64,000 bases of DNA from Bacteroidota bacterium (GCA_023459355.1 JAEWUM010000049.1:20653-84652); one strand, 5' to 3'. Shown: positions 33,799-42,666, counted from the stretch's first letter. Numbers and translations: made by a program. Notes: a model not told the origin generated them from the letters alone.

Positions 33799-35475
33799 AT
33801 GGAATTAGACTGGTTAATTTCTCTGTTCACGGAAGAAGGCATCGCGCACACGATTTTACTCTATGCATTTGTTATCGCGATGGGTGTAATGATTGGAAAA
33901 GTGAAATTTTTCGGCGTTTCGCTGGGAGTTACTTTTGTATTATTTGTCGGCATTCTGGTCGGACATCTTGGCTTTAGCGCCAATCCTGAACTGATGCATT
34001 TCATGCGTGAATTCGGACTCATACTTTTTATATATTCTATCGGATTGCAGGTAGGACCGGGATTCTTTTCTTCCTTTAAGAAAGGCGGCATGCAACAAAA
34101 CCTGCTGGCAGCAAGCGTTGTCTTGCTGGGAGTTGGTGTTACCATCGCACTTTATTATATTTTTGCCGGTAGAATCCCCATGTCGATGTTTGTCGGGATC
34201 CTTTCGGGAGCAGTTACCAATACGCCTGGACTGGGAGCTGCTCAGGAAGCGCTCAGACAATTGTTTGATGCCGGACAAATTACTGAAATCCCGCAAATTG
34301 CCCTGGGTTATGCAGTCGCCTATCCACTTGGTGTAACCGGGATTATCTTCTCACTTATCATCATTCGTGTACTATTCAAAGTCAATATGGAAAAAGAACA
34401 CGAGAAATTCAAAGAGAACAGCAGTTCTACTGAAGGAACAAAAATAATGACATTGCAGATTCACTCCAAAGCTATTCACGGGAAGAATCTGGTACAGATA
34501 CGTAAGTTAATCGGAAGACAATTTGTAATTTCGAGACTTTTTCACGAAGGTGAATACTCTATCCCGAAGGGTGAAACCGTATTACATAACAATGACATCG
34601 TATTAGTTGTAGCCGCCGAAGAGGATGCAGAAGCTGTAAAAGAGCTGTTAGGGGATGCCATTGAATATGACTGGAAAGAATCGGAAGTAAAAATGATTTC
34701 CCGCAGGATCGTGATTACCCGTGACATCATCAACGGGAAAACACTAGGTTCGTTGAGATTAAGAGCTCTGAATGTGAACTGCACGAGGGTAATCCGTTCG
34801 GGATTCGATTTATTTGCCAGCGAAGATCTTGTGTTACAGGTGGGTGACCGCGTAGTGGTAGTTGGTTCTCCCGAATCAATCAAGCGAATAGAAGAGGTAT
34901 TGGGAAATACGCTGAACCGCCTGAATGAACCTCATTTAATCACGCTTTTTATTGGTATTTTCCTGGGAATTATCTTCGGAAGTATCCCATTCTTCATCCC
35001 CGGTATGCCGATGCCGGTGAAACTGGGTTTAGCCGGCGGTCCGCTTGTAGTAGCCATTTTGTTGGGACGGTTCGGATTCAAATTAAAGCTCATCACCTAT
35101 ACAACCCAAAGTGCCAACCTGTTGCTGCGTGAAATCGGGATTACTTTATTCCTTGCCAGTGTAGGTATTGCCTCGGGCGATAAATTTGTTGAAACGGTCG
35201 TACACGGTGACGGACTTTTATGGGTTGCCTGTGGTGTACTCATCACGATGATTCCATTGCTGATCGTGGGTATCTTTGGCCGGAAAGTGATGAAAATGAA
35301 CTATTTTACCCTGATGGGTTTGCTGGCTGGCAGTACTACCGATCCTCCTGCCCTTGCCTACGCCAATGCCACCGCCGGGAACGACGCTCCGGCAGTAGCT
35401 TATTCAACTGTGTATCCGCTTACCATGTTTTTACGGGTTATTCTGGCGCAGATACTGATACTGGCGTTTGTGTGA
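33799..35475 (+). CDS. AspT/YidE-type putative transporter with TrkA-C domains
   Basis: 558 aa from the ATG at 33799 (an in-frame TTG lies 12 bp earlier). About five membrane helices, then two cytoplasmic TrkA-C-type domains (about 205-290 and 295-380; IHSKAIHGKNLVQIRKLIG, GDRVVVVGSPESIKRIEEVLG), then about five more helices with GLLAGSTTDPPALAYAN. This 5+2+5 plan is that of the aspartate:alanine exchanger family. Substrate is unknown. It is transcribed alone and ends at convergent repeats. Confidence 0.9.
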   Translation: MELDWLISLFTEEGIAHTILLYAFVIAMGVMIGKVKFFGVSLGVTFVLFVGILVGHLGFSANPELMHFMREFGLILFIYSIGLQVGPGFFSSFKKGGMQQNLLAASVVLLGVGVTIALYYIFAGRIPMSMFVGILSGAVTNTPGLGAAQEALRQLFDAGQITEIPQIALGYAVAYPLGVTGIIFSLIIIRVLFKVNMEKEHEKFKENSSSTEGTKIMTLQIHSKAIHGKNLVQIRKLIGRQFVISRLFHEGEYSIPKGETVLHNNDIVLVVAAEEDAEAVKELLGDAIEYDWKESEVKMISRRIVITRDIINGKTLGSLRLRALNVNCTRVIRSGFDLFASEDLVLQVGDRVVVVGSPESIKRIEEVLGNTLNRLNEPHLITLFIGIFLGIIFGSIPFFIPGMPMPVKLGLAGGPLVVAILLGRFGFKLKLITYTTQSANLLLREIGITLFLASVGIASGDKFVETVVHGDGLLWVACGVLITMIPLLIVGIFGRKVMKMNYFTLMGLLAGSTTDPPALAYANATAGNDAPAVAYSTVYPLTMFLRVILAQILILAFV

Positions 35476-35482
35476 TGTTTAG

Positions 35483-35619
35483 GTCTACGGTCAACAGTCT
35501 ACAGACTCTGATTATCAAACACCATTCTCTGGTTACTGCTTTCTTGTTCAGGTATAGAAGTCCGTAGACTGTTGACTGTAGACTGTAGACTGTAGACTGT
35601 TGACTGTAGACTGTTGACT
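35483..35619. repeat. Inverted repeat plus tandem GTAGACT 7-mers between convergent genes
   Basis: A 25-bp inverted repeat (35483-35507 against 35559-35583, two mismatches) can form a long hairpin. Eight tandem 7-mers GTAGACT/GTTGACT run from 35564 to 35619 and include the first bases of the stop codon of the minus-strand gene. A bidirectional terminator is likely. Confidence 0.75.
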
Positions 35620-36352
35620 ATTTCAGAGACGATTTATTGAAAACACTTGCCGGAATCTTCTGGTCCAGTGTTATTTCCTGTATCATCATACGGGTTCCGC
35701 CGCCATTTTTCAACATATCTTTGTAGAGCATGGTCATTGGATACCAACGCCCCTGTACCCTTTTCACATCACTGAATGTAATCTTTTTCAGAAGCTTGCC
35801 GCTTTTGGCAAACATTTCGACTTTTAAAGGAACAAACCTTTCCTGATCGACCCACATTTGCTGCGACTGATAATTTACATCCGGCTTGATGGCAGTAAGG
35901 GTGAGTATCCAGCATTTTCTGCCATCCACAACTTCTTCACCCGTCACATTGGCTGCATATTGTTCCAGCAAGGGCGTGTCGTTCATCATATCTTCGTACG
36001 ACATATCACTACCCATGACCGATTGTCGCAACATGTGCCCGGAAATCTGTATTACCCGGTCGGTTGAAGGGGAATAAATCCACAATTGACTTTCGAGTTT
36101 AAGCATCTTGGTACCTTTTTCTCTTGTAGGAGCCAGGTATTCGGTAAATGCCCGTTCGTCGCCTTCGCTCCATGATTTGGATTCCATGGTGCGGGTTCCC
36201 CTCGCGGTACTTATTTCCATTTTAGCGGTAACAATGCGGGATTTGGCCGACATGTTGGCATCGATTTTATCCAGCAGGGTTTTGCCGGAGGGGTATGATT
36301 GCGCTGACAAGATGAAGGGGAAAAGGAGGAGGAATAATAAAGTTGGTTTCAT
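35618..36352 (-). CDS. LolA-like outer membrane lipoprotein-sorting protein
   Basis: 244 aa from the ATG at 36352 (MKPTLLFLLLFPFILSAQ signal peptide). The body (SARGTRTMESKSWSEGDERAFTEYLAPTREKGTKML, DMSYEDMMNDTP, WVDQERFVPLKVEMFAKSGKLLKKITFSDV) fits the LolA-fold family of periplasmic lipid or lipoprotein carriers often next to LolCDE-like ABC genes. It is separated from the permease genes by the 36.4-36.9 kb repeat array but lies on the same strand, so it is probably part of the same export system. Confidence 0.85.
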   Translation of the reverse strand: MKPTLLFLLLFPFILSAQSYPSGKTLLDKIDANMSAKSRIVTAKMEISTARGTRTMESKSWSEGDERAFTEYLAPTREKGTKMLKLESQLWIYSPSTDRVIQISGHMLRQSVMGSDMSYEDMMNDTPLLEQYAANVTGEEVVDGRKCWILTLTAIKPDVNYQSQQMWVDQERFVPLKVEMFAKSGKLLKKITFSDVKRVQGRWYPMTMLYKDMLKNGGGTRMMIQEITLDQKIPASVFNKSSLK

Positions 36353-36364
36353 ACACAAAGTTGT

Positions 36365-36873
36365 TTGTTAGTATCAAGTTTTAAATCAAGTTATAATATA
36401 TCTGGTACGTCTGGTCTGTCACTGAAGTAACTTGTATAAATCAAGTTATAAATCAAGTTGTTTGATGGGGAAGGAGTATATCTCCTCATGCTTCTCACGC
36501 TCATCACTGAAGTTGCTTGTTAAAATCAAGTTAGGAATCAAGTTGGATGGGTTCTGGTGGAACATCATCTCACTGAAGTAACTTGTATAAATCAAGTTAT
36601 AAATCAAGTTGTTTGATGGGGAAGGAGTATATCTCCTCATGCTTCTCACGCTCATCACTGAAGTTGATTGTTGGGAATCAAGTTGGGAATCAAGTTGGGG
36701 TATACTTGATTTGGAATATGATCTAATAACGCAATTGTATTTCATATAATGATATAATTTCAGAACTTGATATATTAACCTGATTCCCAACAATCAACTT
36801 CAGTGAGAAGCGTAATCAACCGAATATCCCCAACCTGATTCCCAACTTGATTTTAACAAGCAACTTCAGTGAG
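36365..36873. repeat. Array of direct and inverted repeats with no gene
   Basis: This 526-bp gap between genes is built from AATCAAGTT units. A 97-bp block at 36419-36515 is repeated exactly at 36570-36666 (period 151 bp). Two long inverted repeats link the left and right halves: about 36502-36547 with 36828-36873, and about 36656-36686 with 36776-36806, sharing CACTGAAGTTG...TTGTT and AATCAAGTTGGG. An open frame through it (36446-36793) is only the repeat read as codons. It could fold into nested long hairpins. Confidence 0.88.
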
Positions 36874-36884
36874 ATAGACCTGCA

Positions 36885-38156
36885 CTACGCCTGCAACTCC
36901 TTGAACAAATTCGCTGTTTGCCTCTTATATATCCCGATTCCGGCAAGCATCGCCCCGATTACGGTCGACAACACCCCGGGAATAAACCCGATATAATAAG
37001 TCGTTGTATTGATTTGCGCCCTGAAAACCGTTGGCATGATGATTGTCGAATCCTGAATCATGTCGCCGGCATCAATACCATGTTCCTGCATCAGGTAAGC
37101 AAAAAACAACCCGATGGCTATCCCTATGACCGAACCAAGCAATCCTACCAATACGGCTTCTCCCACCAGTGAACGGTAAGTCTCGTGTTTGTTTTCGCCA
37201 ATCGCGAGTCGCAATCCGAATTCGCCGTACCGGCGTAAACCGCCCAGCAAACCGGCATTCCACAAGACAATCGACATGGCAAAAACAAAAATCAGGATCA
37301 CGATAAACTGCGCATTTTCAGCGTAGGTTATCATAAAGTCCATACCATTGGTCATGCTCATCGGCATCATCGTCAGTGAGAACACATCCGCTTCATCCGT
37401 ATTTTCAGCATTGAATTGATCGGCCACTGCATGCGCCCTGTCGTTTTCATACGGAGCATCTTTAAAGAATCCAAGTATCTCTCCAGCGGCATCTTCCATG
37501 TTAAGCGCCATCCTCACATCCTCGATATCTGCATAAATCATCCCTTTATCGAGCATGCTGATGCCAAAATGGAGGGTGCCGCAAACCGTGAAATTATACA
37601 TGGCCATGTCGCCGTACATGGTACTTGAAATCAGGGTTACCGGATCACCAAGTTGCAATTTCATTTTCTTGAAAAGCTCGTTCGAAATCAACACTTCGCC
37701 ATTCTTCTCAGGGAAACGACCGTTAATGAGTTTTGGCTTTAAATCCATGCGGATGATTTCATCTTCTGTCCCGAGCAGGTGAATACCGGCACCCGCCACG
37801 TTTCCCTGAGCACGGGTAGTTCCCATACTGTCAGGAGCATCCAGCAAACCACCGAACATAATCCTGTCTGTCCATTCCATATCCGGATGAGCCGCATTCA
37901 ATTGCTCTAAAATTTCATCAACACCCGTCATGGCATAATCATTCGGCATTTGCGAAAGATTTTCCTTGTAGGCATTGGTCACCACTTTCACATGTCCGGA
38001 AGTAAATCGGGCAGCCGATTCGATGCTGTCATAAAACACGCCATTCATATACGCCTGCAGGAACACCGTCATCATCACGCCAATGGCTACAACGATGATG
38101 GGCAGCAGACTACGGCTTTTATCCCGGATTAAACCTTTGAATAAGAATTTTATCAT
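36885..38156 (-). CDS. ABC transporter permease (LolC/MacB-FtsX type), first
   Basis: 423 aa. N-terminal helix (LLPIIVVAIGVMMTVFLQAYM), a large periplasmic MacB-like domain (about 40-270) and three C-terminal helices with the FtsX core (GLRRYGEFGLRLAIGENKHETYRSLVGEA). It pairs with the permease encoded at 38263 and the ATPase at 39440 to make a type VII-like ABC complex that extracts or moves lipoproteins or lipids rather than small drugs. The role is inferred from the LolA-like partner. Confidence 0.88.
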   Translation of the reverse strand: MIKFLFKGLIRDKSRSLLPIIVVAIGVMMTVFLQAYMNGVFYDSIESAARFTSGHVKVVTNAYKENLSQMPNDYAMTGVDEILEQLNAAHPDMEWTDRIMFGGLLDAPDSMGTTRAQGNVAGAGIHLLGTEDEIIRMDLKPKLINGRFPEKNGEVLISNELFKKMKLQLGDPVTLISSTMYGDMAMYNFTVCGTLHFGISMLDKGMIYADIEDVRMALNMEDAAGEILGFFKDAPYENDRAHAVADQFNAENTDEADVFSLTMMPMSMTNGMDFMITYAENAQFIVILIFVFAMSIVLWNAGLLGGLRRYGEFGLRLAIGENKHETYRSLVGEAVLVGLLGSVIGIAIGLFFAYLMQEHGIDAGDMIQDSTIIMPTVFRAQINTTTYYIGFIPGVLSTVIGAMLAGIGIYKRQTANLFKELQA

Positions 38157-38188
38157 GATGTTTTAATTTAATTGTTCGTTTGGCGTTT

Positions 38189-38216
38189 GTAGAGACGCGA
38201 TTAATCGCGTCTCTAC
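38189..38216. repeat. Perfect 28-bp REP-like palindrome
   Basis: Arms GTAGAGACGCGATT / AATCGCGTCTCTAC. It sits between the two permease genes and is followed by a TTTCCGTTTTCCATTTTCCGC tract up to the stop of the next gene. An imperfect relative is at 40175-40203. Confidence 0.9.
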
Positions 38217-38262
38217 GTTTTCCGTTTTCCATTTTCCGCTTTCCGTTCTCCGCTCTCCGCTT

Positions 38263-39432
38263 CTACAACGCCTTCCCCCGTATCGCCTCGGTCGGGTTCA
38301 TTTTTGCAATTTTTTTAGCGGGCAGGTAACTGACTACTGCTGTTACGATAAAAATGAACAGCACCGTACCAATGACCAGCCCCGGTGAGATGACGGCATA
38401 CATGGTATCTCCCATCGGGATGCCGAAATCAGCCGCTTCAACCGGGAAGGTAATGCCTTTTTCAACCATAAAATAGAACAGTGGCGCTCCCCAAACAGTA
38501 CCGAATGCCAATGCCAGAATGGCGTAAAGCGAACCTTCCATGGTAAAGTGCCTAACCACCTGCTTGCGGGTCATACCCAAGGCAATCATGGTTCCTATTT
38601 CCTTTTGCCTGCGGAAAATCGACAAGGTCTGGGTGTCGAAAATGGCCAGCATCGCCAGCAGCAGAAATATCACATAAAACACACTGGTGCCGATTGATTT
38701 GGTCTTGACCATCAGCAAAGTCGCTTCCGTCAGCTTTTCTGTGCTTTTGAAATCCCATCCGGCAACATCAACAACTACTTTTTGCGGGGATTTAATCAGG
38801 ATATTGGCACAGCCTTCGTTGAGCGTCATCGCCTGCAACCGGTCTAATGGCAACCAAAGCGTACCCACATCAATTGCCGGAACCGTTGTTTTAAAAACGC
38901 CCACGATGCGGATGTCGGCAGCTTCGAAAGTACCGTTACGATCCCGCCAGCGGAGTGTCAGCACATCATTCAGCTTGAGTTTGGCCTGGCGGGCCATGTA
39001 AGCCCCCATGACCACCGGAATTTCATCCGTCACTTTATTCAGCGAGTCAGTCGGTATCTCGAGCAATTGCTGATCCGGCTGAATCCCTTTCAGCAGCACA
39101 CCCTGCATGCGTCCGTCGGGATAAATTGTCCCCTGCGTGATCAGAATCGGCTCTATGAGGTGATTCTTGATATCAGTCACGAAAACTTCAGGAATTTGCA
39201 TGGTACTGGAATCAAGAGTAAAAGGATCGTGCGGGTCGTATTTTTCCTGCCAGTACTGACCGTCGGCTATTTCCCAGCGAACAGCATCTTCTGTAGCCTG
39301 CTTGCTCCATCCCTGCAGGATTCCCTGCATGATGATGATCATCACAAAGGAAATGGAAAGCACGAAAACATTCAGCCAGGTTTTCAGTCCATTACCGATG
39401 AGACTTCTGAAAGCGGTTTTAATCAGCTTCAT
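38263..39432 (-). CDS. ABC transporter permease (LolC/MacB-FtsX type), second
   Basis: 389 aa from the ATG at 39432, 7 bp after the ATPase stop; an ATG at 39459 would overlap the ATPase gene. It has the same plan as the first permease: one N-terminal helix, periplasmic domain (about 40-250), then three helices with LSIFRRQKEIGTMIALGMTRKQVVRHFTMEG, the FtsX coupling region. C-terminus KIAKMNPTEAIRGKAL is typical of the family. Confidence 0.9.
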   Translation of the reverse strand: MKLIKTAFRSLIGNGLKTWLNVFVLSISFVMIIIMQGILQGWSKQATEDAVRWEIADGQYWQEKYDPHDPFTLDSSTMQIPEVFVTDIKNHLIEPILITQGTIYPDGRMQGVLLKGIQPDQQLLEIPTDSLNKVTDEIPVVMGAYMARQAKLKLNDVLTLRWRDRNGTFEAADIRIVGVFKTTVPAIDVGTLWLPLDRLQAMTLNEGCANILIKSPQKVVVDVAGWDFKSTEKLTEATLLMVKTKSIGTSVFYVIFLLLAMLAIFDTQTLSIFRRQKEIGTMIALGMTRKQVVRHFTMEGSLYAILALAFGTVWGAPLFYFMVEKGITFPVEAADFGIPMGDTMYAVISPGLVIGTVLFIFIVTAVVSYLPAKKIAKMNPTEAIRGKAL

Positions 39433-39439
39433 AAGGCAT

Positions 39440-40141
39440 TCATTTTGAAGGTTCTGCAATCAGTTCGTCAGCTACTACTTTCCCATCTTCCAGCCTGATG
39501 ATGCGTTTGAGATAGGAGATTACTTTTTCGTCGTGGGTCGCGAACACGAAGCTGGTCTTCAATTCTTCATTGAGTTTCAGCATGGTTTGCAGGATGTTAT
39601 GCGAATTCTTCGAATCTAAGTTGGCGGTGGGCTCATCGGCCAACACCAGACTCGGGCGTTTCACCATGGCACGGGCAATGGCTACACGCTGACATTCACC
39701 TCCCGAGAGCTGTGCCGGCCGGGATTTTACTTTATCGGTCAACCCCACCCATTTCAGGGTTTCCATTACCCTTTCTTTGCGTTCTTCCGCGGTCATGTTT
39801 AGTAACAATAGTGGGAATTCCACATTTTCGAATACGGTATAAACCGGCAAGAGGTTATAACTCTGGAAGATAAAACCAAGTTCTTCTTTGCGAAGCTTGG
39901 CTGCCTCTTTGGGGGTTAGTTTACCAACTGAGCGTTGCAGCACCACCACCTCACCGTCCGATGGCACATCCAATGAGCCGATGATATTCAGCAGGGTGGT
40001 TTTACCCGAACCGCTCGGTCCGACCAATCCGGCAAATTCACCTTCAGCAAATTGCAAACTGACATCCTTCAGGGCGGTGAAAAACCCTGTTCCAACGGGA
40101 AAATTCTTTGTCAGATTTTTTACATCAACGATTGTTTTCAT
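39440..40141 (-). CDS. ABC transporter ATPase (LolD/MacB type)
   Basis: 233 aa. Walker A GPSGSGKTT (about 40-48), Q-loop FIFQSYNLLPVYTVFENVEFPL, signature LSGGECQRVAIARA, Walker B LVLADEPTANLD and H-loop FATHDE are all present. It energises the two FtsX-type permeases encoded by the next genes. The gene is preceded by the outer-membrane protein and TetR genes on the same strand. Confidence 0.96.
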   Translation of the reverse strand: MKTIVDVKNLTKNFPVGTGFFTALKDVSLQFAEGEFAGLVGPSGSGKTTLLNIIGSLDVPSDGEVVVLQRSVGKLTPKEAAKLRKEELGFIFQSYNLLPVYTVFENVEFPLLLLNMTAEERKERVMETLKWVGLTDKVKSRPAQLSGGECQRVAIARAMVKRPSLVLADEPTANLDSKNSHNILQTMLKLNEELKTSFVFATHDEKVISYLKRIIRLEDGKVVADELIAEPSK

Positions 40142-40174
40142 ATTATTTATTTTGTCAGCGTTTTGTATCCGATG

Positions 40175-40203
40175 GTAGAGACGTGCTAATAGCGCGTCTC
40201 TAC
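40175..40203. repeat. REP-like palindrome, second copy
   Basis: Arms GTAGAGACGTGCT / AGCGCGTCTCTAC around AAT, with one G-T type mismatch. It is related to the perfect copy at 38189-38216 and lies between the outer-membrane protein and ATPase genes. Confidence 0.8.
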
Positions 40204-40225
40204 TGACGCATCATTTATATTTACG

Positions 40226-41392
40226 TTAAAAATAAAAACTGGCCATTACCTGCACCCCCTTGCCTGCAAATAAATTCCGGCCTTGCGTTTGTAAAACCGG
40301 CAGGTTATAATTCACAGGATTCCAGTATGCCATCAGGTACAGCGATATATTATCGTATGTACGACTCCAGGTCAGATAATTGAGCCACATGCTGTTTGCT
40401 CCGGCAGGTAGAAAAAACACCATACCCGACAGATTATCCAACAACGAAACCGGATAAGTCAGCATACTACCCACTAACTGCGCGCTTGCTCCGCCTGCAA
40501 ACAACTTATCGCCTGTGTGATAGCGGAAATACTCCAGCGTAACCCCCAATCCGTTCCCTATCGGCAGCGTATAGTCGGCACCTACATTCAGCATATCCGT
40601 TTTTGTTGGCATGCTCAGGTTGTTCTCCTGTAATAAGCTAATACTCGACTCGAACCACACCCCGATTTCGACATCCCATTTCCCGTTCAACCCGATGCGG
40701 TTCTCAGCTAATTCGACTGAAGGAAAAGGCAAATCATACAGATTATGATCCGACTGCAAGGTACGATGATGATAACTTAACCCCACCTCACCCGGACCGG
40801 CCGGATGCTCAATTCGTCCTCCGATTTCCGGTTTCCATCGTGAGGATCCAAACAATTCATAACCCTTTGGTTTCTCATTGCCGAGCATACTCCATAACCA
40901 GATATTCGCATTGTTCTCAAAATAATACTTCCCTAACATTGCATATACACCATCAGTCAGTTGAAGCGGGTCACGCACATCCATGCCATCGAACCACATC
41001 AGTGGACGAAACATTTTTGCCGAGCCGAAATTTATCTTTTGCAGTCCGGCACGAATCTCGAATTGATCATTTGCGTACCTGCCCCAAATACGATAAGGTT
41101 TAATTTGTCCGGTGGTGTCCACTAAATTTCCCTTTTCATAAGTAAGACTACCATTAATATTCAACGATGCTTCAAAATCGACATAAGATTGTTTTTTTAA
41201 ATCAAATTTCCCGGTCAGGGTCGGCACAAACCGGCCTCCGGGTTGTATAACAAAAGGGTTTTCAAACTGAGCAGTTGTCCAAAGCACCATCTGACCATTA
41301 AATGCAACACCAGCTTTATCTTCTGCTGAAAGCAAAAGTATACCTGTGCAAAATAACAATCCTATTAGTGTCGACTTAGTTTTCATCGTCAT
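40226..41392 (-). CDS. Predicted outer-membrane beta-barrel protein of the ABC cluster
   Basis: 388 aa (a second ATG at 41386 is equally possible). Signal peptide ending near LLSAED; many alternating amphipathic strands (for example YVDFEASLNINGSLTYEKG, NLYDLPFPSVELAENRIGLNG) and a terminal QVMASFYF ending in Phe, as in outer-membrane barrels. No named family recognised. Its place between the TetR and ABC genes suggests the outer-membrane part of the export system. Confidence 0.7.
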   Translation of the reverse strand: MTMKTKSTLIGLLFCTGILLLSAEDKAGVAFNGQMVLWTTAQFENPFVIQPGGRFVPTLTGKFDLKKQSYVDFEASLNINGSLTYEKGNLVDTTGQIKPYRIWGRYANDQFEIRAGLQKINFGSAKMFRPLMWFDGMDVRDPLQLTDGVYAMLGKYYFENNANIWLWSMLGNEKPKGYELFGSSRWKPEIGGRIEHPAGPGEVGLSYHHRTLQSDHNLYDLPFPSVELAENRIGLNGKWDVEIGVWFESSISLLQENNLSMPTKTDMLNVGADYTLPIGNGLGVTLEYFRYHTGDKLFAGGASAQLVGSMLTYPVSLLDNLSGMVFFLPAGANSMWLNYLTWSRTYDNISLYLMAYWNPVNYNLPVLQTQGRNLFAGKGVQVMASFYF

Positions 41393-41973
41393 TAATCATT
41401 AAGCACCTTTTCAACCGGCATGATACCATAAACCAATACCTGTGTCACCTGCTTCACCAATTCTTCGGCGCTGCCAAACATCATCATGGCTTCCGGAGCT
41501 TTCAGTATGTCCGACATTTTACCATAGAACCACAACACGAAATTCAGATTCAAATCGGCATTCATTTCTCCCGTGCGCTGACCATCCTTCAGAAAATTCA
41601 TCAACAACAGCATCGACTCCTGCATCATATTTTTCCAGTACTCCATAATTTCAGTTGCAGTCGGATCAAAAATATCAACAATAAATTCCATTGAAATACT
41701 TTTACTGAATTCAAACTTGAGTTCCATCGCCTTACTCATTTTCTCAGCAAAACTTCCTGGTCCGTCAATTAATACACGGAAATCCTGCAAACTCTGTTTC
41801 GAAATTTCATCTACAATATACAATACCAACGCGTTCTTGTTTTCATAAAAAGTATAGTACGTTTTTCGGCTTACGTGGGCTTTTCTGCATATCTCATCAA
41901 CCGTAACTTTCTTAAAACCATATTTTAAGAAAAGCTCTTTTGCTACCTGTTCAATCTTTTGTTTTTTAGTCAT
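41392..41973 (-). CDS. TetR family transcriptional regulator
   Basis: 193 aa. N-terminal HTH (about 5-50) with KVTVDEICRKAHVSRKTYYTFYENKNALVL; the rest is the helical ligand-binding part. It is the first gene of the cluster and its stop codon overlaps the next start by one base. An inverted repeat flanking its own promoter suggests autoregulation of the whole TetR / outer-membrane protein / ABC operon. Confidence 0.9.
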   Translation of the reverse strand: MTKKQKIEQVAKELFLKYGFKKVTVDEICRKAHVSRKTYYTFYENKNALVLYIVDEISKQSLQDFRVLIDGPGSFAEKMSKAMELKFEFSKSISMEFIVDIFDPTATEIMEYWKNMMQESMLLLMNFLKDGQRTGEMNADLNLNFVLWFYGKMSDILKAPEAMMMFGSAEELVKQVTQVLVYGIMPVEKVLND

Positions 41974-41998
41974 CGCAATAAAAGTAACATTTTAGCCT

Positions 41999-42038
41999 CA
42001 AAGTTACATATTTTGTTTACTTAACAACTATATGTAAC
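41999..42038 (-). promoter_or_regulatory. Promoter and candidate operator of the TetR operon
   Basis: Minus strand: GTTG (42028-42025), about 18 bp, then -7 box TAACTTTG (42006-41999). A perfect 9-bp inverted repeat, GTTACATAT (42003-42011) and ATATGTAAC (42030-42038), brackets it, fitting repression by the TetR protein itself. Confidence 0.5.
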
Positions 42039-42123
42039 CCTTAAACCTTAATATTTAACTTTTATTTAACACTTCTAATGAATCATTCTATACCTGAATC
42101 AAATTTGAACCGCCAAGTTTCGG

Positions 42124-42131
42124 TATTTTTG
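42124..42131 (+). promoter_or_regulatory. Predicted -7 box of recX
   Basis: TATTTTTG matches TAnnTTTG and ends 17 bp before the recX ATG at 42148; a TTTG lies upstream at 42104-42107 with a short 16-bp spacer. Confidence 0.45.
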
Positions 42132-42147
42132 CGAAAACTCTTTACAT

Positions 42148-42606
42148 ATGAAAAACAATTCCCTGAAATACGAAGAAGCACTCTACAAATCGGCTGCATA
42201 TTGCTCACAATCTGAGCATTGTATATCTGATTTAAGGAACAAACTGACCCAATGGGGTGTAATGGAATCCGATTGGGATAAAATTATCCGGTATCTGGTT
42301 GATGAAAATTACATCAATGAGAGTCGTTATGCCATTGCATTTACAAAAGATAAATTCAGGTACAACAAATGGGGAAAAATAAAAATCAGGCTGGAACTGA
42401 ATCAAAAAAGAATTAGCAAAGAACTGATTGAAGCGGCACTTGAAGAAATAGATGAAGAAGAGTATAAGGAAATGATTATCCGGCTGGCGAAAGAAAAAGA
42501 AAGAAAAATAATTTATCAGAACGATTATGAAAGGAGAGGTCAATTATACCGTTATCTCTCAGGTAAAGGCTTCGAGATGGACGTAATCAGTAAGATAATA
42601 CAGTAG
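42148..42606 (+). CDS. recX: Regulatory protein RecX
   Basis: 152 aa. Three-helix repeats typical of RecX: ALYKSAAYCSQSEHCISDLRNKLTQWG, IIRYLVDENYINESRYAIAFTKDKFRYNKWGKIKIRLEL, and KGFEMDVISKII. RecX binds and restrains RecA filaments during recombination and SOS response. recA is not adjacent. The gene is followed after 60 bp by a transporter gene, with a small palindrome between. Confidence 0.9.
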   Translation: MKNNSLKYEEALYKSAAYCSQSEHCISDLRNKLTQWGVMESDWDKIIRYLVDENYINESRYAIAFTKDKFRYNKWGKIKIRLELNQKRISKELIEAALEEIDEEEYKEMIIRLAKEKERKIIYQNDYERRGQLYRYLSGKGFEMDVISKIIQ

Positions 42607-42622
42607 GGACTTAGGGGTAGGA

Positions 42623-42639
42623 GGCGTATGCCATACGCC
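42623..42639. repeat. Short palindrome GGCGTATG-C-CATACGCC
   Basis: 17-nt perfect palindrome between recX and the AbgT gene, flanked by GGGGTAGGA and CCCAACAGC. It looks like a dispersed REP-type element. Confidence 0.7.
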
Positions 42640-42666
42640 CCAACAGCGCCCAACATATAACAACAA

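Noticed and set aside
36446..36793. 115-codon open frame on the minus strand
   Set aside because: It is the AATCAAGTT repeat array read as codons; the protein is a repetitive string with no family likeness.
36365..36873. CRISPR array
   Set aside because: The repeats are of mixed length and orientation with long exact duplications and no regular unique spacers, and no cas gene is near.
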